A DNA stretch of 32,400 bases from Actinomycetota bacterium (GCA_020161795.1 JAIUOR010000042.1:1-32400); one strand, 5' to 3'. Shown: positions 1 to 9,702, counted from the first letter of the stretch. Notes: a model not told the origin generated them from the letters alone. Made by a program: numbers and translations.

Positions 1-869
1 CGCGCGCGAGCTTCCTGCAGAACCTCAAGCCGGGCCAGGTCCGCAAGGGCGTCGTCTCCTCGATCGTCAACTTCGGCGCCTTCGTCGACCTGGGCGGCGT
101 GGACGGCCTGGTGCACGTCTCCGAGCTCTCCTGGAAGCACATCGACCACCCGTCCGAGGTCGTCGAGGTCGGCACCGAGGTCACCGTCGAGGTGCTGGAC
201 GTCGACCTGGATCGCGAACGCGTCTCGCTGTCGCTGAAGGCGACCCAGGAGGATCCCTGGCAGACCTTCGCCCGTACCCACCAGATCGGCCAGATCGTGC
301 CGGGCAAGGTCACCAAGCTGGTGCCGTTCGGTGCGTTCGTCCGCGTCGAGGAGGGCATCGAGGGCCTGGTGCACGTCTCCGAGCTGGCCGTGCGCCACGT
401 CGAGATCCCCGAGCAGGTCGTCAGCGTGAACGACGATGTGATGGTCAAGATCATCGACATCGATCTGGAGCGTCGCCGGATCTCGCTGAGCCTCAAGCAG
501 GCCAACGAGGGTGTCGACGTGGCTGCCGACGACTTCGATCCGGCGCTGTACGGCATGTCCGCCTCGTACGACGATCAGGGCAACTACATCTACCCCGAGG
601 GCTTCGATCCGGAGACCCAGGAGTGGAAGCCCGGCTACGAGGAGCAGCAGCGCGCCTGGGAGCAGCAGTACGCCGAGGCGCAGGCCCGTTGGGAAGCCCA
701 CAAGAAGCAGGTCGAGGAGGCCGAGGCCGACAACGTCAAGGCCGCGGTTGCCGCCGCGACCCCGACCGCCTACTCCGCCGGCTCCGAGGCTGTCGAGGAG
801 GAGGGCTCGCTGGCCTCCGACGAGGCCCTGCAGGCCCTGCGGGAGAAGCTGACCGGCAGCGCCGACTGA
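1..869 (+). CDS. rpsA: 30S ribosomal protein S1, 3' part
   Basis: The gene enters from the left edge and is read in frame from base 3, leaving 288 residues. S1 binds mRNA on the small ribosomal subunit and helps initiation on structured or weakly SD-led transcripts. Two OB-fold S1 repeats are visible: residues about 8-80 (GAFVDL, GLVHVSEL) and about 94-166 (PFGAFVRV, GLVHVSEL, RRRISLSLKQ). They end in a long acidic tail rich in Glu, Gln and Tyr, as in actinobacterial S1, which has four repeats plus a C-terminal extension. The missing part should hold the first two repeats. A strong hairpin follows the stop. In a genome where many mRNAs look leaderless, S1 may matter less for some transcripts; that is inference. 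Confidence 0.97.
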   Translation, partial: RASFLQNLKPGQVRKGVVSSIVNFGAFVDLGGVDGLVHVSELSWKHIDHPSEVVEVGTEVTVEVLDVDLDRERVSLSLKATQEDPWQTFARTHQIGQIVPGKVTKLVPFGAFVRVEEGIEGLVHVSELAVRHVEIPEQVVSVNDDVMVKIIDIDLERRRISLSLKQANEGVDVAADDFDPALYGMSASYDDQGNYIYPEGFDPETQEWKPGYEEQQRAWEQQYAEAQARWEAHKKQVEEAEADNVKAAVAAATPTAYSAGSEAVEEEGSLASDEALQALREKLTGSAD

Positions 870-883
870 CCTTCGTCCGTCCG

Positions 884-917
884 ACAGCGCCCCTCGCCAT
901 CCGGCGGGGGGCGCTGT
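884..917 (+). terminator. rpsA intrinsic terminator hairpin
   Basis: ACAGCGCCCC (884-893) pairs with GGGGCGCTGT (908-917). The stem continues inwards through a T-G wobble and CGCC/GGCG to a 4-base loop, giving about 15 bp. It starts 14 bases after the rpsA stop. There is no long T run, as is usual in high-GC actinobacteria. Confidence 0.85.
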
Positions 918-975
918 TGCGTCCCGGGAGAGGATGGGGTGTGGCACAGTGGATCCAGCGATGGAAGGGGCGTTG

Positions 976-1713
976 ATGGCCGAGTCGAGGGAACGCTTCG
1001 AGACCTATCCCTACGAACCCGGAGCGCCCGCCGAGTCGAGGCTGCAGGATCCGACGCCCGCCTCATTGCAGCCGCGCCGGATCGTCCCGCCGCCCCCGCC
1101 GCCCAAGCCGCCGGGTATCGGCCGCCGGGTCGTGCTGTTCGGAGCCGCGGGCGTGGTGGCGGTGGGCCTGGCCGGGGCGGTGGCGCTGGGTCCGCTCGCC
1201 CACTACTCGGATCCGGTCCCGATTGCAACTGCATCCCCGGCGATCCCGGACGACGAGGACGGACTCGAGGTCTCCTACGCCATGCTGGACACAAGCTATG
1301 GCTCGATGGACATCGAAGTGCCCGCCGACTGGACGGTGGACTCCGAGGGGTCGTTCCTGCAGCTCTCCCACGAGCAGGGCATGCTCAGCGCCCGCGGCCC
1401 GGAACGCGTGACGGCCACCGCGGAGGGGCTGGCCCGGGAGGCTGACTACCTCCGCGACGGCTTCGACCCCGGCGACGGCGAGGCGCTGGTGGTCGACGAA
1501 TCCGACAACCGGCTCACGGTGCTGGTACAGACCCGCGCGGGACACTTCGGCGGCGAACCAGCGACCGAGCATGTGACCCTGCTGGCCGACCCCGATCCCG
1601 ATACCGAGCGTTCGCTGGTGATCTCCTGGGTGACCGTGGATGCCGCCAAGGATCCGACCGGGCAGGCCCGCGGGATGGACCGCCAGTTGCAGCGCCAATT
1701 CGAGAACTACTGA
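976..1713 (+). CDS. Single-pass membrane protein of unknown function
   Basis: A 245-residue protein I do not recognise. The N-terminal 50 residues are polar and proline-rich, with a run of seven prolines near residue 38-46 and basic residues (RR) before the membrane. One hydrophobic helix spans about residues 52-74. The remaining ~170 residues are acidic and presumably outside the cell. There is no signal peptidase site or lipobox, so it is likely a type II membrane protein. I chose the ATG at 976 because GGAAGGGG (963-970) lies at ribosome-binding distance; in-frame ATGs at 934 and 961 lack this. The stop is one base before the coaE start (TGA-C-GTG), so the two are probably translationally coupled. 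The external part resembles small actinobacterial exported proteins of unknown role in length and composition only. Confidence 0.8.
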   Translation: MAESRERFETYPYEPGAPAESRLQDPTPASLQPRRIVPPPPPPKPPGIGRRVVLFGAAGVVAVGLAGAVALGPLAHYSDPVPIATASPAIPDDEDGLEVSYAMLDTSYGSMDIEVPADWTVDSEGSFLQLSHEQGMLSARGPERVTATAEGLAREADYLRDGFDPGDGEALVVDESDNRLTVLVQTRAGHFGGEPATEHVTLLADPDPDTERSLVISWVTVDAAKDPTGQARGMDRQLQRQFENY

Positions 1714-1714
1714 C

Positions 1715-2317
1715 GTGCTGCGGGTCGGACTGACCGGAGGCATCGGTTCGGGCAAGTCGGCGGTGGCCGACCTGCTGGCCGACCACGGTGCGGTGATCGT
1801 CGACGCCGATCTGCTGGCGCGACAGGCGGTCGAACCCGGGACGCCGGGGCTGGCGCGGATAGTCGAGGCGTTCGGGCCCGGCGTGCTGACCTCCGACGGC
1901 CGGCTGGACCGGGCCACCTTGGGCGAGATCGTCTTCTCGGACGCAGGGGCGCGGGCCCGGCTGAACGCCATCGTCCACCCCGAGGTGCGGCGGCTGGCGG
2001 CGGCGGCCGATGAGGCGGCCGGCGACCAGGAGGTCGTCGTCCACGTGATCCCACTGCTGGTCGAGACCGGGCAGCAGGATCGGTTCGACCTGATGGTGGT
2101 GGTGGACGTCGACCCGCAGACCCAGCTGGAGCGCATCCTGGCGCGCGACCGGCTCACCCCGGACCAGGCTGCGGCCCGGATCAACGCCCAGGCCACCCGG
2201 GAATCCCGGCTGGCGGCCGCCGACGTGGTGCTCGACAACAGCGGGTCGTTGTCCCACCTGACCGCCCAGGTCGACCAGCTCTGGCGGCGGCTACGGCCTT
2301 CCGCCTCGCGGGGCTGA
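1715..2317 (+). CDS. coaE: Dephospho-CoA kinase
   Basis: CoaE catalyses the last step of coenzyme A synthesis, phosphorylating the 3'-hydroxyl of dephospho-CoA with ATP in the cytoplasm. The GTG start gives a 200-residue protein, the normal family length, beginning directly with the first beta strand and P-loop (GGIGSGKS, residues 8-15). Further family marks are DADLLARQ near residue 31, the lid/substrate segment HPEVRR, and the late RINAQ and DNSG motifs. Some actinobacterial CoaE proteins carry a C-terminal GrpB-like domain; this one does not. The gene sits between rpsA and uvrB, as in mycobacteria, one base after the membrane-protein gene, so it likely shares that transcript. The uvrB promoter follows its stop. 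Confidence 0.97.
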   Translation: MLRVGLTGGIGSGKSAVADLLADHGAVIVDADLLARQAVEPGTPGLARIVEAFGPGVLTSDGRLDRATLGEIVFSDAGARARLNAIVHPEVRRLAAAADEAAGDQEVVVHVIPLLVETGQQDRFDLMVVVDVDPQTQLERILARDRLTPDQAAARINAQATRESRLAAADVVLDNSGSLSHLTAQVDQLWRRLRPSASRG

Positions 2318-2369
2318 CCGGCACCGCGCTCCCCGGGCTGCCGCATCGGGATGTGTCAGTGGCCCGGCA

Positions 2370-2375
2370 TAGGCT
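2370..2375 (+). promoter_or_regulatory. -10 box of uvrB (TAGGCT), leaderless geometry
   Basis: TAGGCT matches the actinobacterial TANNNT -10 consensus and ends exactly 7 bases before the uvrB ATG at 2383. Transcription would begin at or next to the A of the start codon. No Shine-Dalgarno sequence or clear -35 box is visible. Confidence 0.6.
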
Positions 2376-2382
2376 GTATGTC

Positions 2383-4464
2383 ATGCGTCCGGTAACCGAT
2401 GTGCAGCGGAGAGTGGCACCGTTCGTGGTGCACGCCGACTTCGAGCCGGCCGGCGACCAGCCGGCGGCGATCGACGATCTGCAGCGCCGCATCCAGGCCG
2501 AGGAGAAGGACGTGGTGCTGCTCGGCGCCACCGGCACCGGCAAGACGGCGACCGTCGCGTGGCTGGCCGAGCGGCTGCAGCGTCCGATGCTGGTGATGCA
2601 GCCGAACAAGACCCTGGCCGCCCAGTTCGCCAACGAGCTGCGGCAGTTCTTCCCCGACAACGCGGTGGAGTACTTCGTCTCGTACTACGACTACTACCAG
2701 CCCGAGGCGTACATCCCGCAGACCGACACCTACATCGAGAAGGACTCCTCGCTCAACGAGGAGGTCGAACGGCTGCGCCACTCCGCGACCAACTCGCTGC
2801 TCACCCGGCGGGACGTGATCGTGGTGGCCACCGTCTCGGCGATCTACGGCCTGGGCACCCCGCAGGAGTATGTCGACCGGATGGTGCGGATGCGGGTCGG
2901 CGAGGAGGTCGATCGCGACACCCTGCTGCGCCGGCTGGTCGACATCCAGTACGCCCGCAACGACCTGGCCGGCACCCGCGGCACCTTCCGGGTGCGCGGC
3001 GACACCGTCGAGGTGTTCCCGATGTACGAGGAGCACGCGGTGCGGATCGAGTTCTTCGGCGACGAGATCGAGGCGCTGTCGACCCTGCACCCGCTGACCG
3101 GCGAGGTGCTGACCGAGGACGCCGAGGTCTACGTCTTCCCCGCCTCCCACTACGTGGCCGGCCCGGAGCGGATGGAGCGGGCGATCGGAGACATCGAGGT
3201 AGAACTCGGCGGCCGCCTGACCGAACTCGACGCGGCCGGCAAGCTGCTGGAGGCCCAGCGGCTGCGGATGCGCACCGGCTACGACATCGAGATGATGCGC
3301 CAGATCGGTACCTGCTCGGGCATCGAGAACTACTCCCGCCACATCGACGGGCGCGGGGCCGGCAGCGCGCCGAACTGCCTGCTGGATTACTTCCCCGAGG
3401 ATTTCCTGCTGGTGGTGGACGAGTCGCACGTGACGATCCCGCAGATCGGCGGCATGTACGAGGGCGATATGTCGCGCAAGCGGACGCTGGTGGAGCACGG
3501 CTTCCGGCTGCCGTCGGCGGCCGACAACCGTCCGCTGCGGTTCGAGGAGTTCGTTGACCGGATCGGCCAGACCGTCTATCTCTCGGCCACCCCTGGGCCC
3601 TACGAACTTGCCCGCGCCACCGGGATCGTTGAGCAGGTGATTCGGCCCACCGGGCTGGTCGACCCCGAGGTGATCATCAAGCCCACCAAGGGCCAGATCG
3701 ACGACCTGATGGGAGAGATCCGGCAGCGCGCGGCCCGCAACGAGCGGGTGCTGGTGACCACCCTCACCAAGAAGATGGCCGAGGATCTCACCGACTACCT
3801 GATGGAGAACGGGGTCCGCACCCGCTACCTGCACTCCGAGGTGGACACCCTGCGGCGGATCGAGCTGCTGCGGGAGCTGCGGCTGGGGGAGTACGACGTG
3901 CTGGTCGGCATTAACCTGCTGCGGGAGGGCCTGGACCTGCCCGAGGTGAGCCTGGTGGCGATCCTGGACGCCGACAAGGAGGGCTTCCTGCGCAGCGAGC
4001 GATCGCTGATTCAGACCATCGGGCGAGCCGCCCGCAACGTCGACGGCCAGGTGCACATGTACGCCGACAAGATCACCGATTCGATGGCGGCGGCGATCGA
4101 CGAGACCAACCGGCGCCGCGCCAAGCAGGTGGCCTACAACACCGAGCGCGGCATCGACCCGCAGCCGCTGCGCAAGAAGATCGCCGACATCACCGATCTG
4201 CTCGCCCGGGAGGAGGCCGACAGCGCGAGCCTGGTGGAACAGGTGCCCGGCCGCCGCGGCTCCACCCCGGTGCCGCTGGATTCCACCGACGCCCGCGACC
4301 TGGCCGCGCTGCCCGCCGCGGAGCTGGCCAACCTCGTCCACGAACTCACCGAGCAGATGCACAGCGCCGCCGCGGACCTGCAGTTCGAGCTGGCCGCCCG
4401 GCTGCGTGACGAGGTGGCCGACATCAAGAAGATGCTGCGCCAGCTGCTGGCCGCCACCAAGTGA
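2383..4464 (+). CDS. uvrB: Excinuclease ABC subunit B
   Basis: UvrB is the damage-verifying helicase of nucleotide excision repair. It is loaded by UvrA and then recruits UvrC. The 693-residue protein shows Walker A GATGTGKT (48-55), the beta-hairpin signature [10 protein letters not shown] (101-110), the DESH helicase motif II (346-349), the ATPGPYE motif III region, the [14 protein letters not shown] and QTIGRAARN helicase motifs, and a C-terminal UVR coiled coil (about 648-688) that binds UvrC. I start it at ATG 2383 (MRPVTD), the usual actinobacterial N-terminus. The in-frame GTG at 2353 lies upstream of the likely -10 box and would add ten unsupported residues. No LexA box is visible upstream. 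uvrA and uvrC lie within the next 7 kb, each with its own promoter. Confidence 0.98.
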   Translation: MRPVTDVQRRVAPFVVHADFEPAGDQPAAIDDLQRRIQAEEKDVVLLGATGTGKTATVAWLAERLQRPMLVMQPNKTLAAQFANELRQFFPDNAVEYFVSYYDYYQPEAYIPQTDTYIEKDSSLNEEVERLRHSATNSLLTRRDVIVVATVSAIYGLGTPQEYVDRMVRMRVGEEVDRDTLLRRLVDIQYARNDLAGTRGTFRVRGDTVEVFPMYEEHAVRIEFFGDEIEALSTLHPLTGEVLTEDAEVYVFPASHYVAGPERMERAIGDIEVELGGRLTELDAAGKLLEAQRLRMRTGYDIEMMRQIGTCSGIENYSRHIDGRGAGSAPNCLLDYFPEDFLLVVDESHVTIPQIGGMYEGDMSRKRTLVEHGFRLPSAADNRPLRFEEFVDRIGQTVYLSATPGPYELARATGIVEQVIRPTGLVDPEVIIKPTKGQIDDLMGEIRQRAARNERVLVTTLTKKMAEDLTDYLMENGVRTRYLHSEVDTLRRIELLRELRLGEYDVLVGINLLREGLDLPEVSLVAILDADKEGFLRSERSLIQTIGRAARNVDGQVHMYADKITDSMAAAIDETNRRRAKQVAYNTERGIDPQPLRKKIADITDLLAREEADSASLVEQVPGRRGSTPVPLDSTDARDLAALPAAELANLVHELTEQMHSAAADLQFELAARLRDEVADIKKMLRQLLAATK

Positions 4465-4572
4465 GGTCCGGTTGGCCAGCGATGGATCGACCTGAGAGAA
4501 TCGGGGCGCTGATGACCGCGGCCTCCACCGCGTGCCACCGAGCCCGTTAGCTGCGCCTGGGAGGCAAGCGTT

Positions 4573-5577
4573 ATGCATGTGACCGGTGAGGTCTGGCTGA
4601 TCACCATCGCCGCGATGGTGGTGATCCTCGCCGTCGACCTGCTGATCATCGGCCGACGCCCGCACGAGCCTTCGATGAAGGAGTGCGGTATCGCGATCGG
4701 GGTGTTCTCCGGTCTGGCGGTGCTCTTCGGTCTGGCGATCTGGTACCTCTCGGGGCCCCGGTACGCCGCCGAATTCTTCGCGGGCTGGCTCACCGAGTAC
4801 AGCCTGAGCATCGACAACCTGTTCATCTTCGTGCTGATCATGGCGAATCTGCGGGTCCCCCGGCAGTTGCAGCAATTCGCGCTGATGGTCGGGATCGTGC
4901 TGGCGCTGATCTTCCGCGGCATCTTCATCGCCATCGGCGCGGCGGCGATCGCCCGGTTCAGCTGGGTGTTCTTCCTCTTCGGCGCGTTCCTGATCTACAC
5001 CGCCGTGAAGCTGTACCTCGATTACCGGGCCAAGCACAGCGAGGGCGACGACGACGTCGAGAACGCGCTGATGCGATGGGTGAGGAGGGTCTTCCCGGCG
5101 ACCGAGGAGTATCACGGCACGAGCCTGACGGTGGTGGAGAACGGCAAGCGACTGATCACCCCGATGCTGATCGTGATCGTCGCGCTGGGCAGCACCGATC
5201 TGTTGTTCGCGCTGGATTCGATCCCGGCGATCTTCGGCCTGACCCGCGAGCCCTATCTGGTGTTCGCGGCCAACGTCTTCGCCCTGATGGGCCTGCGGCA
5301 GCTCTACTTCCTGATCGGCGGTCTACTCCAGCGGCTGGTCTACCTGTCGGTGGGGCTGTCCTTCATCCTGGCGTTCATCGGGGTCAAGCTGGTGCTGCAC
5401 GCGATGCACGAGTACCACCTGGACTCCCCGCTCGGCTTCTCCGGCGAACTGCCGATCTGGGTGTCGTTGTCGGTCATCCTTGTCACTCTCCTGGTGACCA
5501 CCGCCGCGTCGCTGATGAAGTCGGGTCGGGAGGCGCGGGCTGTGGCGCGGGAGAACAGCGGCCCCTCAGGCGAGTAG
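4573..5577 (+). CDS. TerC/Alx-family integral membrane protein
   Basis: A 334-residue protein with about nine membrane helices. TerC/Alx proteins are linked to manganese export, to metal loading of secreted proteins, and in some species to tellurite resistance. The family signatures are present: the acidic intramembrane motif EYSLSIDNLF in the third helix and the second-half motif TDLLFALDSIPAIFG, whose Asp residues are thought to bind metal. A charged cytoplasmic loop (about residues 150-185, KHSEGDDDVE) separates the halves. GGGAGG (4559-4564) precedes the ATG by 8 bases. The 108-base gap after uvrB could hold a leader element (see findings). The 3' end overlaps the convergent gene by 12 bases. 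Substrate is not deducible from sequence, though manganese is the best-supported ion in the family. Confidence 0.93.
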   Translation: MHVTGEVWLITIAAMVVILAVDLLIIGRRPHEPSMKECGIAIGVFSGLAVLFGLAIWYLSGPRYAAEFFAGWLTEYSLSIDNLFIFVLIMANLRVPRQLQQFALMVGIVLALIFRGIFIAIGAAAIARFSWVFFLFGAFLIYTAVKLYLDYRAKHSEGDDDVENALMRWVRRVFPATEEYHGTSLTVVENGKRLITPMLIVIVALGSTDLLFALDSIPAIFGLTREPYLVFAANVFALMGLRQLYFLIGGLLQRLVYLSVGLSFILAFIGVKLVLHAMHEYHLDSPLGFSGELPIWVSLSVILVTLLVTTAASLMKSGREARAVARENSGPSGE

Positions 5578-6264
5578 CGGCAGGAGCGGCAGGTCGGCGT
5601 CCGCCAGCCGGGCGCGGCCGCTCAGCCAGGCCCACAGCTCGGCATCGCCGGCCCGCGCCACGGCGGTGACCGGGCCGCGTCCGATGGTGGCGGTGAAGCC
5701 GGAATCGCCCTCGACGGCGATCGCCGGCAGATCGGCGTCCTGGACGCGGGCGGCGACCCAGGGCAGCAGCCAGGCGGCCGCCTCGGCGGGCACCTGATCG
5801 GCGGTGAAGCCGCAGTCGAGGTCGATGTGGTGGACGAACACCTCGTGCAACCGAACCAGCGGGAGGGTGGCCAGCGGCCGGGTGCGGCCCAGGAAGCGGA
5901 CCGGGCGGTGCCAGTCCGTCACGGCGTGCCAGACGGTGGTCAGCGCGGTGGCGGAGGTGTCGAGATCGATCTGCAGCTCCAGGCTGTTGCGCTCCGCACC
6001 CCGCTCGAGTTCGGCGAACCGGGTCTCGGCGGAGACGTCCGGCGGGGTCTCACCGGCCAGGCAGGCCTGCGTGAACTCGCGGAGCCGATCCGCGCCCCGG
6101 GCCAGGTGTGTCGCGACGTGGGCGCGGGTCCAGCCCGGCAGCAGGCTGGGCGCCCGCCAGTCCGCCTCGAGAATGCCGATGGTGTCGCGCAGCAGGCCTT
6201 GATCGGCCTCCCGGGTGATCAGCTGGATGCCCTCCACGGGGACGGATCCGCTGCGCGCTGTCAT
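5566..6264 (-). CDS. Mycothiol-dependent maleylpyruvate isomerase-family protein
   Basis: A 232-residue soluble protein of the DinB-like fold used by actinobacterial mycothiol-dependent enzymes. The N-terminal four-helix domain has LLPGWTRAHVATHLARGADR (residues 41-60) and HEVFVHHIDLD (140-150). His53, Glu141 and His145 match the spacing of the zinc ligands of Corynebacterium maleylpyruvate isomerase. The C-terminal domain ends in the typical AGDAELWAWLSGR motif. Known members isomerise maleylpyruvate in gentisate breakdown or act in mycothiol conjugation. No gentisate pathway genes are nearby, so the actual substrate is open. It starts at ATG 6264 behind an 8-base-spaced -10 box and overlaps the tail of the terC-family gene by 12 bases. 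Confidence 0.9.
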   Translation of the reverse strand: MTARSGSVPVEGIQLITREADQGLLRDTIGILEADWRAPSLLPGWTRAHVATHLARGADRLREFTQACLAGETPPDVSAETRFAELERGAERNSLELQIDLDTSATALTTVWHAVTDWHRPVRFLGRTRPLATLPLVRLHEVFVHHIDLDCGFTADQVPAEAAAWLLPWVAARVQDADLPAIAVEGDSGFTATIGRGPVTAVARAGDAELWAWLSGRARLADADLPLLPLLA

Positions 6265-6272
6265 GGTGCCCC

Positions 6273-6278
6273 ACCCTA
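6273..6278 (-). promoter_or_regulatory. -10 box of the maleylpyruvate isomerase-family gene (TAGGGT)
   Basis: On the minus strand TAGGGT lies 8 bases before the ATG at 6264. The transcript would start at or one base before the ATG. The intervening GGGGCACC is too close to the start to serve as a good ribosome-binding site. Confidence 0.45.
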
Positions 6279-6347
6279 GGGCCCCGAGGGCGAACGTGCC
6301 ACCGACAGGCGCTGACCGTGGCCGTGAGAACTGTCAGAGACCGGGCA

Positions 6348-6353
6348 TACGAT
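6348..6353 (+). promoter_or_regulatory. -10 box of uvrA (TACGAT), leaderless geometry
   Basis: TACGAT ends 7 bases before the GTG at 6361, the same spacing as at uvrB. The in-frame ATG at 6352 overlaps the box itself and so could not be on the mRNA, which decides the start in favour of GTG 6361. No ribosome-binding site precedes either codon. Confidence 0.6.
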
Positions 6354-6360
6354 GAACGGC

Positions 6361-9240
6361 GTGAATGACCGCCTCATCGTGCGTGGCGCCAGGGAGCACA
6401 ACCTGCGCAACGTCAGCCTCGATCTCCCGCGTGACTCGCTCATCGTGTTCACCGGTCTCTCCGGCTCGGGCAAGTCCAGCCTGGCCTTCGACACCATCTT
6501 CGCCGAGGGGCAGCGCCGCTACGTCGAGAGCCTGTCGGCCTACGCCCGGCAGTTCCTCGGCCAGATGGACAAGCCCGACGTCGATTTCATCGAGGGATTG
6601 TCGCCGGCGGTCTCGATCGACCAGAAGTCGACCAGCCGGAATCCGCGCTCCACGGTGGGCACCATCACCGAGGTGTACGACTACCTGCGCCTGCTGTTCG
6701 CCCGGATCGGTCATCCGCACTGTCCTGAATGCGGCGAGCGGATCAGCCGGCAGACCCCGCAGCAGATCGTCGACCGGCTTCTCGCCCACCCCGAGGGCAC
6801 CCGCTTTCAGGTGCTGGCACCCGTGGTCCGCGGCCGCAAGGGGGAGTACGTCGACCTCTTCCGGCAGCTGGCCGGGCAGGGGCTGAGCCGGGTCCGGGTG
6901 GACGGTGAGGTGCATCAGCTCACCTCGCCGCCCACGCTCGACAAGCAGAAGAAGCACTCGATCGACGTGATCGTCGATCGGCTGGCGGTGAAGCCCTCCA
7001 TCAAGCAGCGGCTGACTGATTCGGTGGAGACCGCGCTCGGCCTGGCGTCCGGCGTGGTGGCGATCGACTTCATCGACCGGGAGGCCGACGACCCCCGGCG
7101 GGAGCGGCGCTATTCGGAGTCGCTGGCCTGCCCCAACGGTCACGACATCTCGATCGAGGAGCTCGAACCCCGGCAGTTCTCGTTCAACGCGCCGTGGGGC
7201 GCCTGCCCGGCCTGTTCCGGCCTGGGCACCCGGCTGGAGGTCGACCCGGAACTCGTCGTCCCGGACACCGGCAAGAGCCTGGCGCAGAACGCCATCGCGG
7301 TCTGGTCGAGCCCTTACCTGGGTGGCTACTTCCAGACCGTGCTGGGAGCGCTGTCCGAGCAGGAGGGGTTCTCGATGGACACCCCCTGGCGGGAGCTGCC
7401 GGCCCGCATCCGCAGCCTGCTGCTGGGCGGCCTGGCCAAGCCGGTGACGGTCCGCACCCGCACCCGTCACGGCCGCGAGCACAACTTCCGCGCCAAGTAC
7501 GAAGGGGCGATCGCCTACATCGCCCGTCGTCACGGTGAGGCCGAGACGGATTCCTCCCGGGAGCGGTTCGGCGGCTACATGCGCGAGGTTCCCTGCCTGA
7601 CCTGCAACGGGGCGCGGCTGAAGCCCTCGTCGCTGGCGGTGACGATCGGCGGTCGCAACATCGCCGAGGTCGCGGGCCTCTCGATCGACGAGGCGGCCCG
7701 CTTCATGCGCGGCCTGGAGCTCACCGAACGGGAGGCGCAGATCGCGGAGCGGGTGGTGAAGGAGATCAACGAACGGCTCCGCTTCCTGCTGGACGTCGGG
7801 CTGGATTACCTCACGCTCTCCCGCACCGCGGGCAGCCTCTCCGGCGGGGAGGCGCAGCGGATCCGGCTCGCCACCCAGATCGGGTCGGGCCTGGTGGGAG
7901 TGCTCTACGTGCTGGACGAACCCTCCATCGGGCTGCACCAGCGCGACAACCACCGGCTGATCGAGACCCTGGTGCGGTTGCGGGAACTCGGCAACACGCT
8001 GATCGTGGTCGAGCACGACGAGGACACGATCCGCACCGCCGACTGGGTGGTCGACATCGGCCCGGGCGCCGGCGAGCACGGCGGCAAGGTGGTGCTCTCC
8101 GGCACGGTCGACGAACTGCTCGACCACCCCGACTCGCTCACCGGCGCCTACCTGTCCGGTCGCCGCGCGATCCCGTTGCCGGCCACCCGGCGGCGCGCCA
8201 ACGGCAAGGAGCTGACCATCCATGGCGCCCGCGAGCACAACCTGCGCGACGTGACCGTCTCGTTCCCGCTCGGGCTGCTGATCGCGGTGACCGGGGTTTC
8301 GGGCTCGGGCAAATCCTCGCTGGTGAACTCGATTCTCTACAACGCGCTGGCCAAGCACCTCTACAACGCCCGCGCGGTGCCCGGCCGGCACGCGTCCATC
8401 ACCGGGCTGGAGCACATCGACAAGAGCATCCATGTCGACCAGTCGCCGATCGGCCGCACGCCGCGGTCGAACCCGGCCACCTACACCGGGGTCTTCGACC
8501 GGATCCGCAAGCTCTTCGCCGAGACGCCGGAGGCGAAGGTGCGGGGTTACGGCCCGGGCCGGTTCTCGTTCAACGTGAAGGGCGGGCGCTGCGAGAACTG
8601 CGCCGGCGACGGCACCATCAAGATCGAGATGAACTTCCTGCCCGACGTCTACGTCCCCTGCGAGGTCTGCCACGGCGCCCGGTACAACCGCGAGACCCTG
8701 GAGGTGCACTACAAGGGCAAGACGGTCGCCGAGGTGCTCAACATGCCGATCGAGGAGGCGCTGGAGTTCTTCGCCCCGATCCCGGCCATCGCCCGGCACC
8801 TGCGCACCCTGGTGGACGTCGGCCTCGGTTACGTCCGCCTGGGGCAGCCCGCCACCACCCTGTCCGGCGGCGAGGCGCAACGGGTGAAGCTGGCCAGCGA
8901 GCTGCAGCGGCGTTCGACCGGCCGGACCATCTACGTGCTGGACGAGCCGACCACCGGCCTGCACTTCGAGGACATCCGCAAGCTGCTCGGCGTGCTCGGC
9001 CGGCTGGTGGACGCGGGCAACACGGTGGTGGTGATCGAACACAACCTCGACGTGATCAAGACCGCCGACTGGGTGATCGACCTGGGCCCGGAGGGCGGCT
9101 CGCGCGGCGGCGAGGTGCTCTGCGTGGGTACCCCCGAGCAGGTCGCCGACGATCCGCTGTCGTTCACCGGCCAGTTCCTGCGCCCGGTGCTGGAAGGCGC
9201 CCCGCCGGTGCTGCTGGAGCCGGAGCCGCTGGTCAGCTGA
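6361..9240 (+). CDS. uvrA: Excinuclease ABC subunit A
   Basis: UvrA is the dimeric DNA-damage sensor of nucleotide excision repair and loads UvrB. At 959 residues it is full length. It has two ABC ATPase halves: Walker [10 protein letters not shown] (32-40) and GVSGSGKSS (645-653), each with an ABC signature (LSGGEAQR) and Walker B ([22 protein letters not shown]). A first zinc finger opens with CPECGER, further cysteine pairs follow ([18 protein letters not shown]), and the C-terminal zinc module has Cys744, 747, 767 and 770 (CX2C-X19-CX2C) that contacts DNA. The start is GTG 6361 because the ATG nine bases upstream overlaps the -10 box. The last 8 bases overlap the convergent Rieske gene. 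The flanking order differs from mycobacteria only in the small inserted genes. Confidence 0.98.
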   Translation: MNDRLIVRGAREHNLRNVSLDLPRDSLIVFTGLSGSGKSSLAFDTIFAEGQRRYVESLSAYARQFLGQMDKPDVDFIEGLSPAVSIDQKSTSRNPRSTVGTITEVYDYLRLLFARIGHPHCPECGERISRQTPQQIVDRLLAHPEGTRFQVLAPVVRGRKGEYVDLFRQLAGQGLSRVRVDGEVHQLTSPPTLDKQKKHSIDVIVDRLAVKPSIKQRLTDSVETALGLASGVVAIDFIDREADDPRRERRYSESLACPNGHDISIEELEPRQFSFNAPWGACPACSGLGTRLEVDPELVVPDTGKSLAQNAIAVWSSPYLGGYFQTVLGALSEQEGFSMDTPWRELPARIRSLLLGGLAKPVTVRTRTRHGREHNFRAKYEGAIAYIARRHGEAETDSSRERFGGYMREVPCLTCNGARLKPSSLAVTIGGRNIAEVAGLSIDEAARFMRGLELTEREAQIAERVVKEINERLRFLLDVGLDYLTLSRTAGSLSGGEAQRIRLATQIGSGLVGVLYVLDEPSIGLHQRDNHRLIETLVRLRELGNTLIVVEHDEDTIRTADWVVDIGPGAGEHGGKVVLSGTVDELLDHPDSLTGAYLSGRRAIPLPATRRRANGKELTIHGAREHNLRDVTVSFPLGLLIAVTGVSGSGKSSLVNSILYNALAKHLYNARAVPGRHASITGLEHIDKSIHVDQSPIGRTPRSNPATYTGVFDRIRKLFAETPEAKVRGYGPGRFSFNVKGGRCENCAGDGTIKIEMNFLPDVYVPCEVCHGARYNRETLEVHYKGKTVAEVLNMPIEEALEFFAPIPAIARHLRTLVDVGLGYVRLGQPATTLSGGEAQRVKLASELQRRSTGRTIYVLDEPTTGLHFEDIRKLLGVLGRLVDAGNTVVVIEHNLDVIKTADWVIDLGPEGGSRGGEVLCVGTPEQVADDPLSFTGQFLRPVLEGAPPVLLEPEPLVS

Positions 9241-9649
9241 TCGTGAGGGTGTCGCCGTCCCTGGTCACGGTCGCTGCCGTCAGTGCCTGGGTGGCCGGGC
9301 CGGTGATCACCGAGCCGTCAGCCAGCGAGAAGGTGCTGCCGTGGTGTCCGCAGACGATCGCGGCGTCGGTCACCTGCTGCACCGGCAACCCCTGGTGGGT
9401 GCACCGCGAACTGAAGGCCTCGAAGGTGCCCTCGGTGGGCTGGGTGACGACGAACGAGCCGACGATGATGCCCGAGCCGACCGGAACGTCGCCGACCGCC
9501 ACCGTCGTACCCGAACCGCCGTTGCCCCCGGTGGTCTGGCTCCCGCCGCCGATCCCGCAACCGCCCAGGCACAGGGCCAGCGCACCGGCCCCGGTGGCGG
9601 CCAGCAACGCGCGGCGCGATGCGGTGTAGCTCGGTTCGGTGACCGTCAT
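9233..9649 (-). CDS. Exported Rieske [2Fe-2S] lipoprotein
   Basis: A 138-residue protein. The N-terminus has SRRALL (11-16), a Tat-like twin-arginine stretch, a hydrophobic core, and the lipobox LGGC with Cys31 as the likely lipidated residue. A glycine-rich linker leads to a Rieske domain with the cluster ligands Cys83-X-His85 and Cys100-X2-His103 (CTHQG, CGHHG). Tat export fits a cofactor inserted before secretion. The cluster would sit on the outer face of the membrane and transfer electrons, but no oxidoreductase partner lies next to it. It is far shorter than the QcrA subunit of the bc1 complex. AAGGAG sits 7 bases before ATG 9649. Its stop overlaps the uvrA stop region by 8 bases. Confidence 0.92.
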   Translation of the reverse strand: MTVTEPSYTASRRALLAATGAGALALCLGGCGIGGGSQTTGGNGGSGTTVAVGDVPVGSGIIVGSFVVTQPTEGTFEAFSSRCTHQGLPVQQVTDAAIVCGHHGSTFSLADGSVITGPATQALTAATVTRDGDTLTIS

Positions 9650-9696
9650 GATCGTCTCCTTCGATGCCGGAGGCCGTCCCCTCGATGATGGAGGAG

Positions 9697-9702
9697 AGCG
9701 TA
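9697..9702 (-). promoter_or_regulatory. Candidate -10 box of the Rieske gene (TACGCT)
   Basis: On the minus strand TACGCT would start transcription near 9690 and give a leader of about 40 bases that includes the AAGGAG ribosome-binding site. It lies in the 156-base divergent region shared with uvrC. Confidence 0.35.

Noticed and set aside
2353-2382. GTG 2353 as the uvrB start
   Set aside because: It lies before the likely -10 box, has no ribosome-binding site and adds ten residues absent from usual actinobacterial UvrB.
4465-4572. Firm call of a yybP-ykoY riboswitch
   Set aside because: The canonical conserved strings are not present; kept only as a low-interest finding.
2356-5115. Very long open frame on the minus strand opposite uvrB and terC
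   Set aside because: It mirrors uvrB codons in a GC-rich genome, lacks stops because of codon bias, and encodes a low-complexity His/Gln/Val/Gly-rich protein with no domain. Similar mirrors lie opposite uvrA (6334-9042), uvrC (9920-11599) and gap-pgk (15559-18186).
6240-6360. SOS (LexA) box upstream of uvrA, also sought before uvrB
   Set aside because: Only a half-site-like CGAACGTG is present near 6291; no palindromic actinobacterial LexA box of the CGAAC-N4-GTTCG kind was seen.
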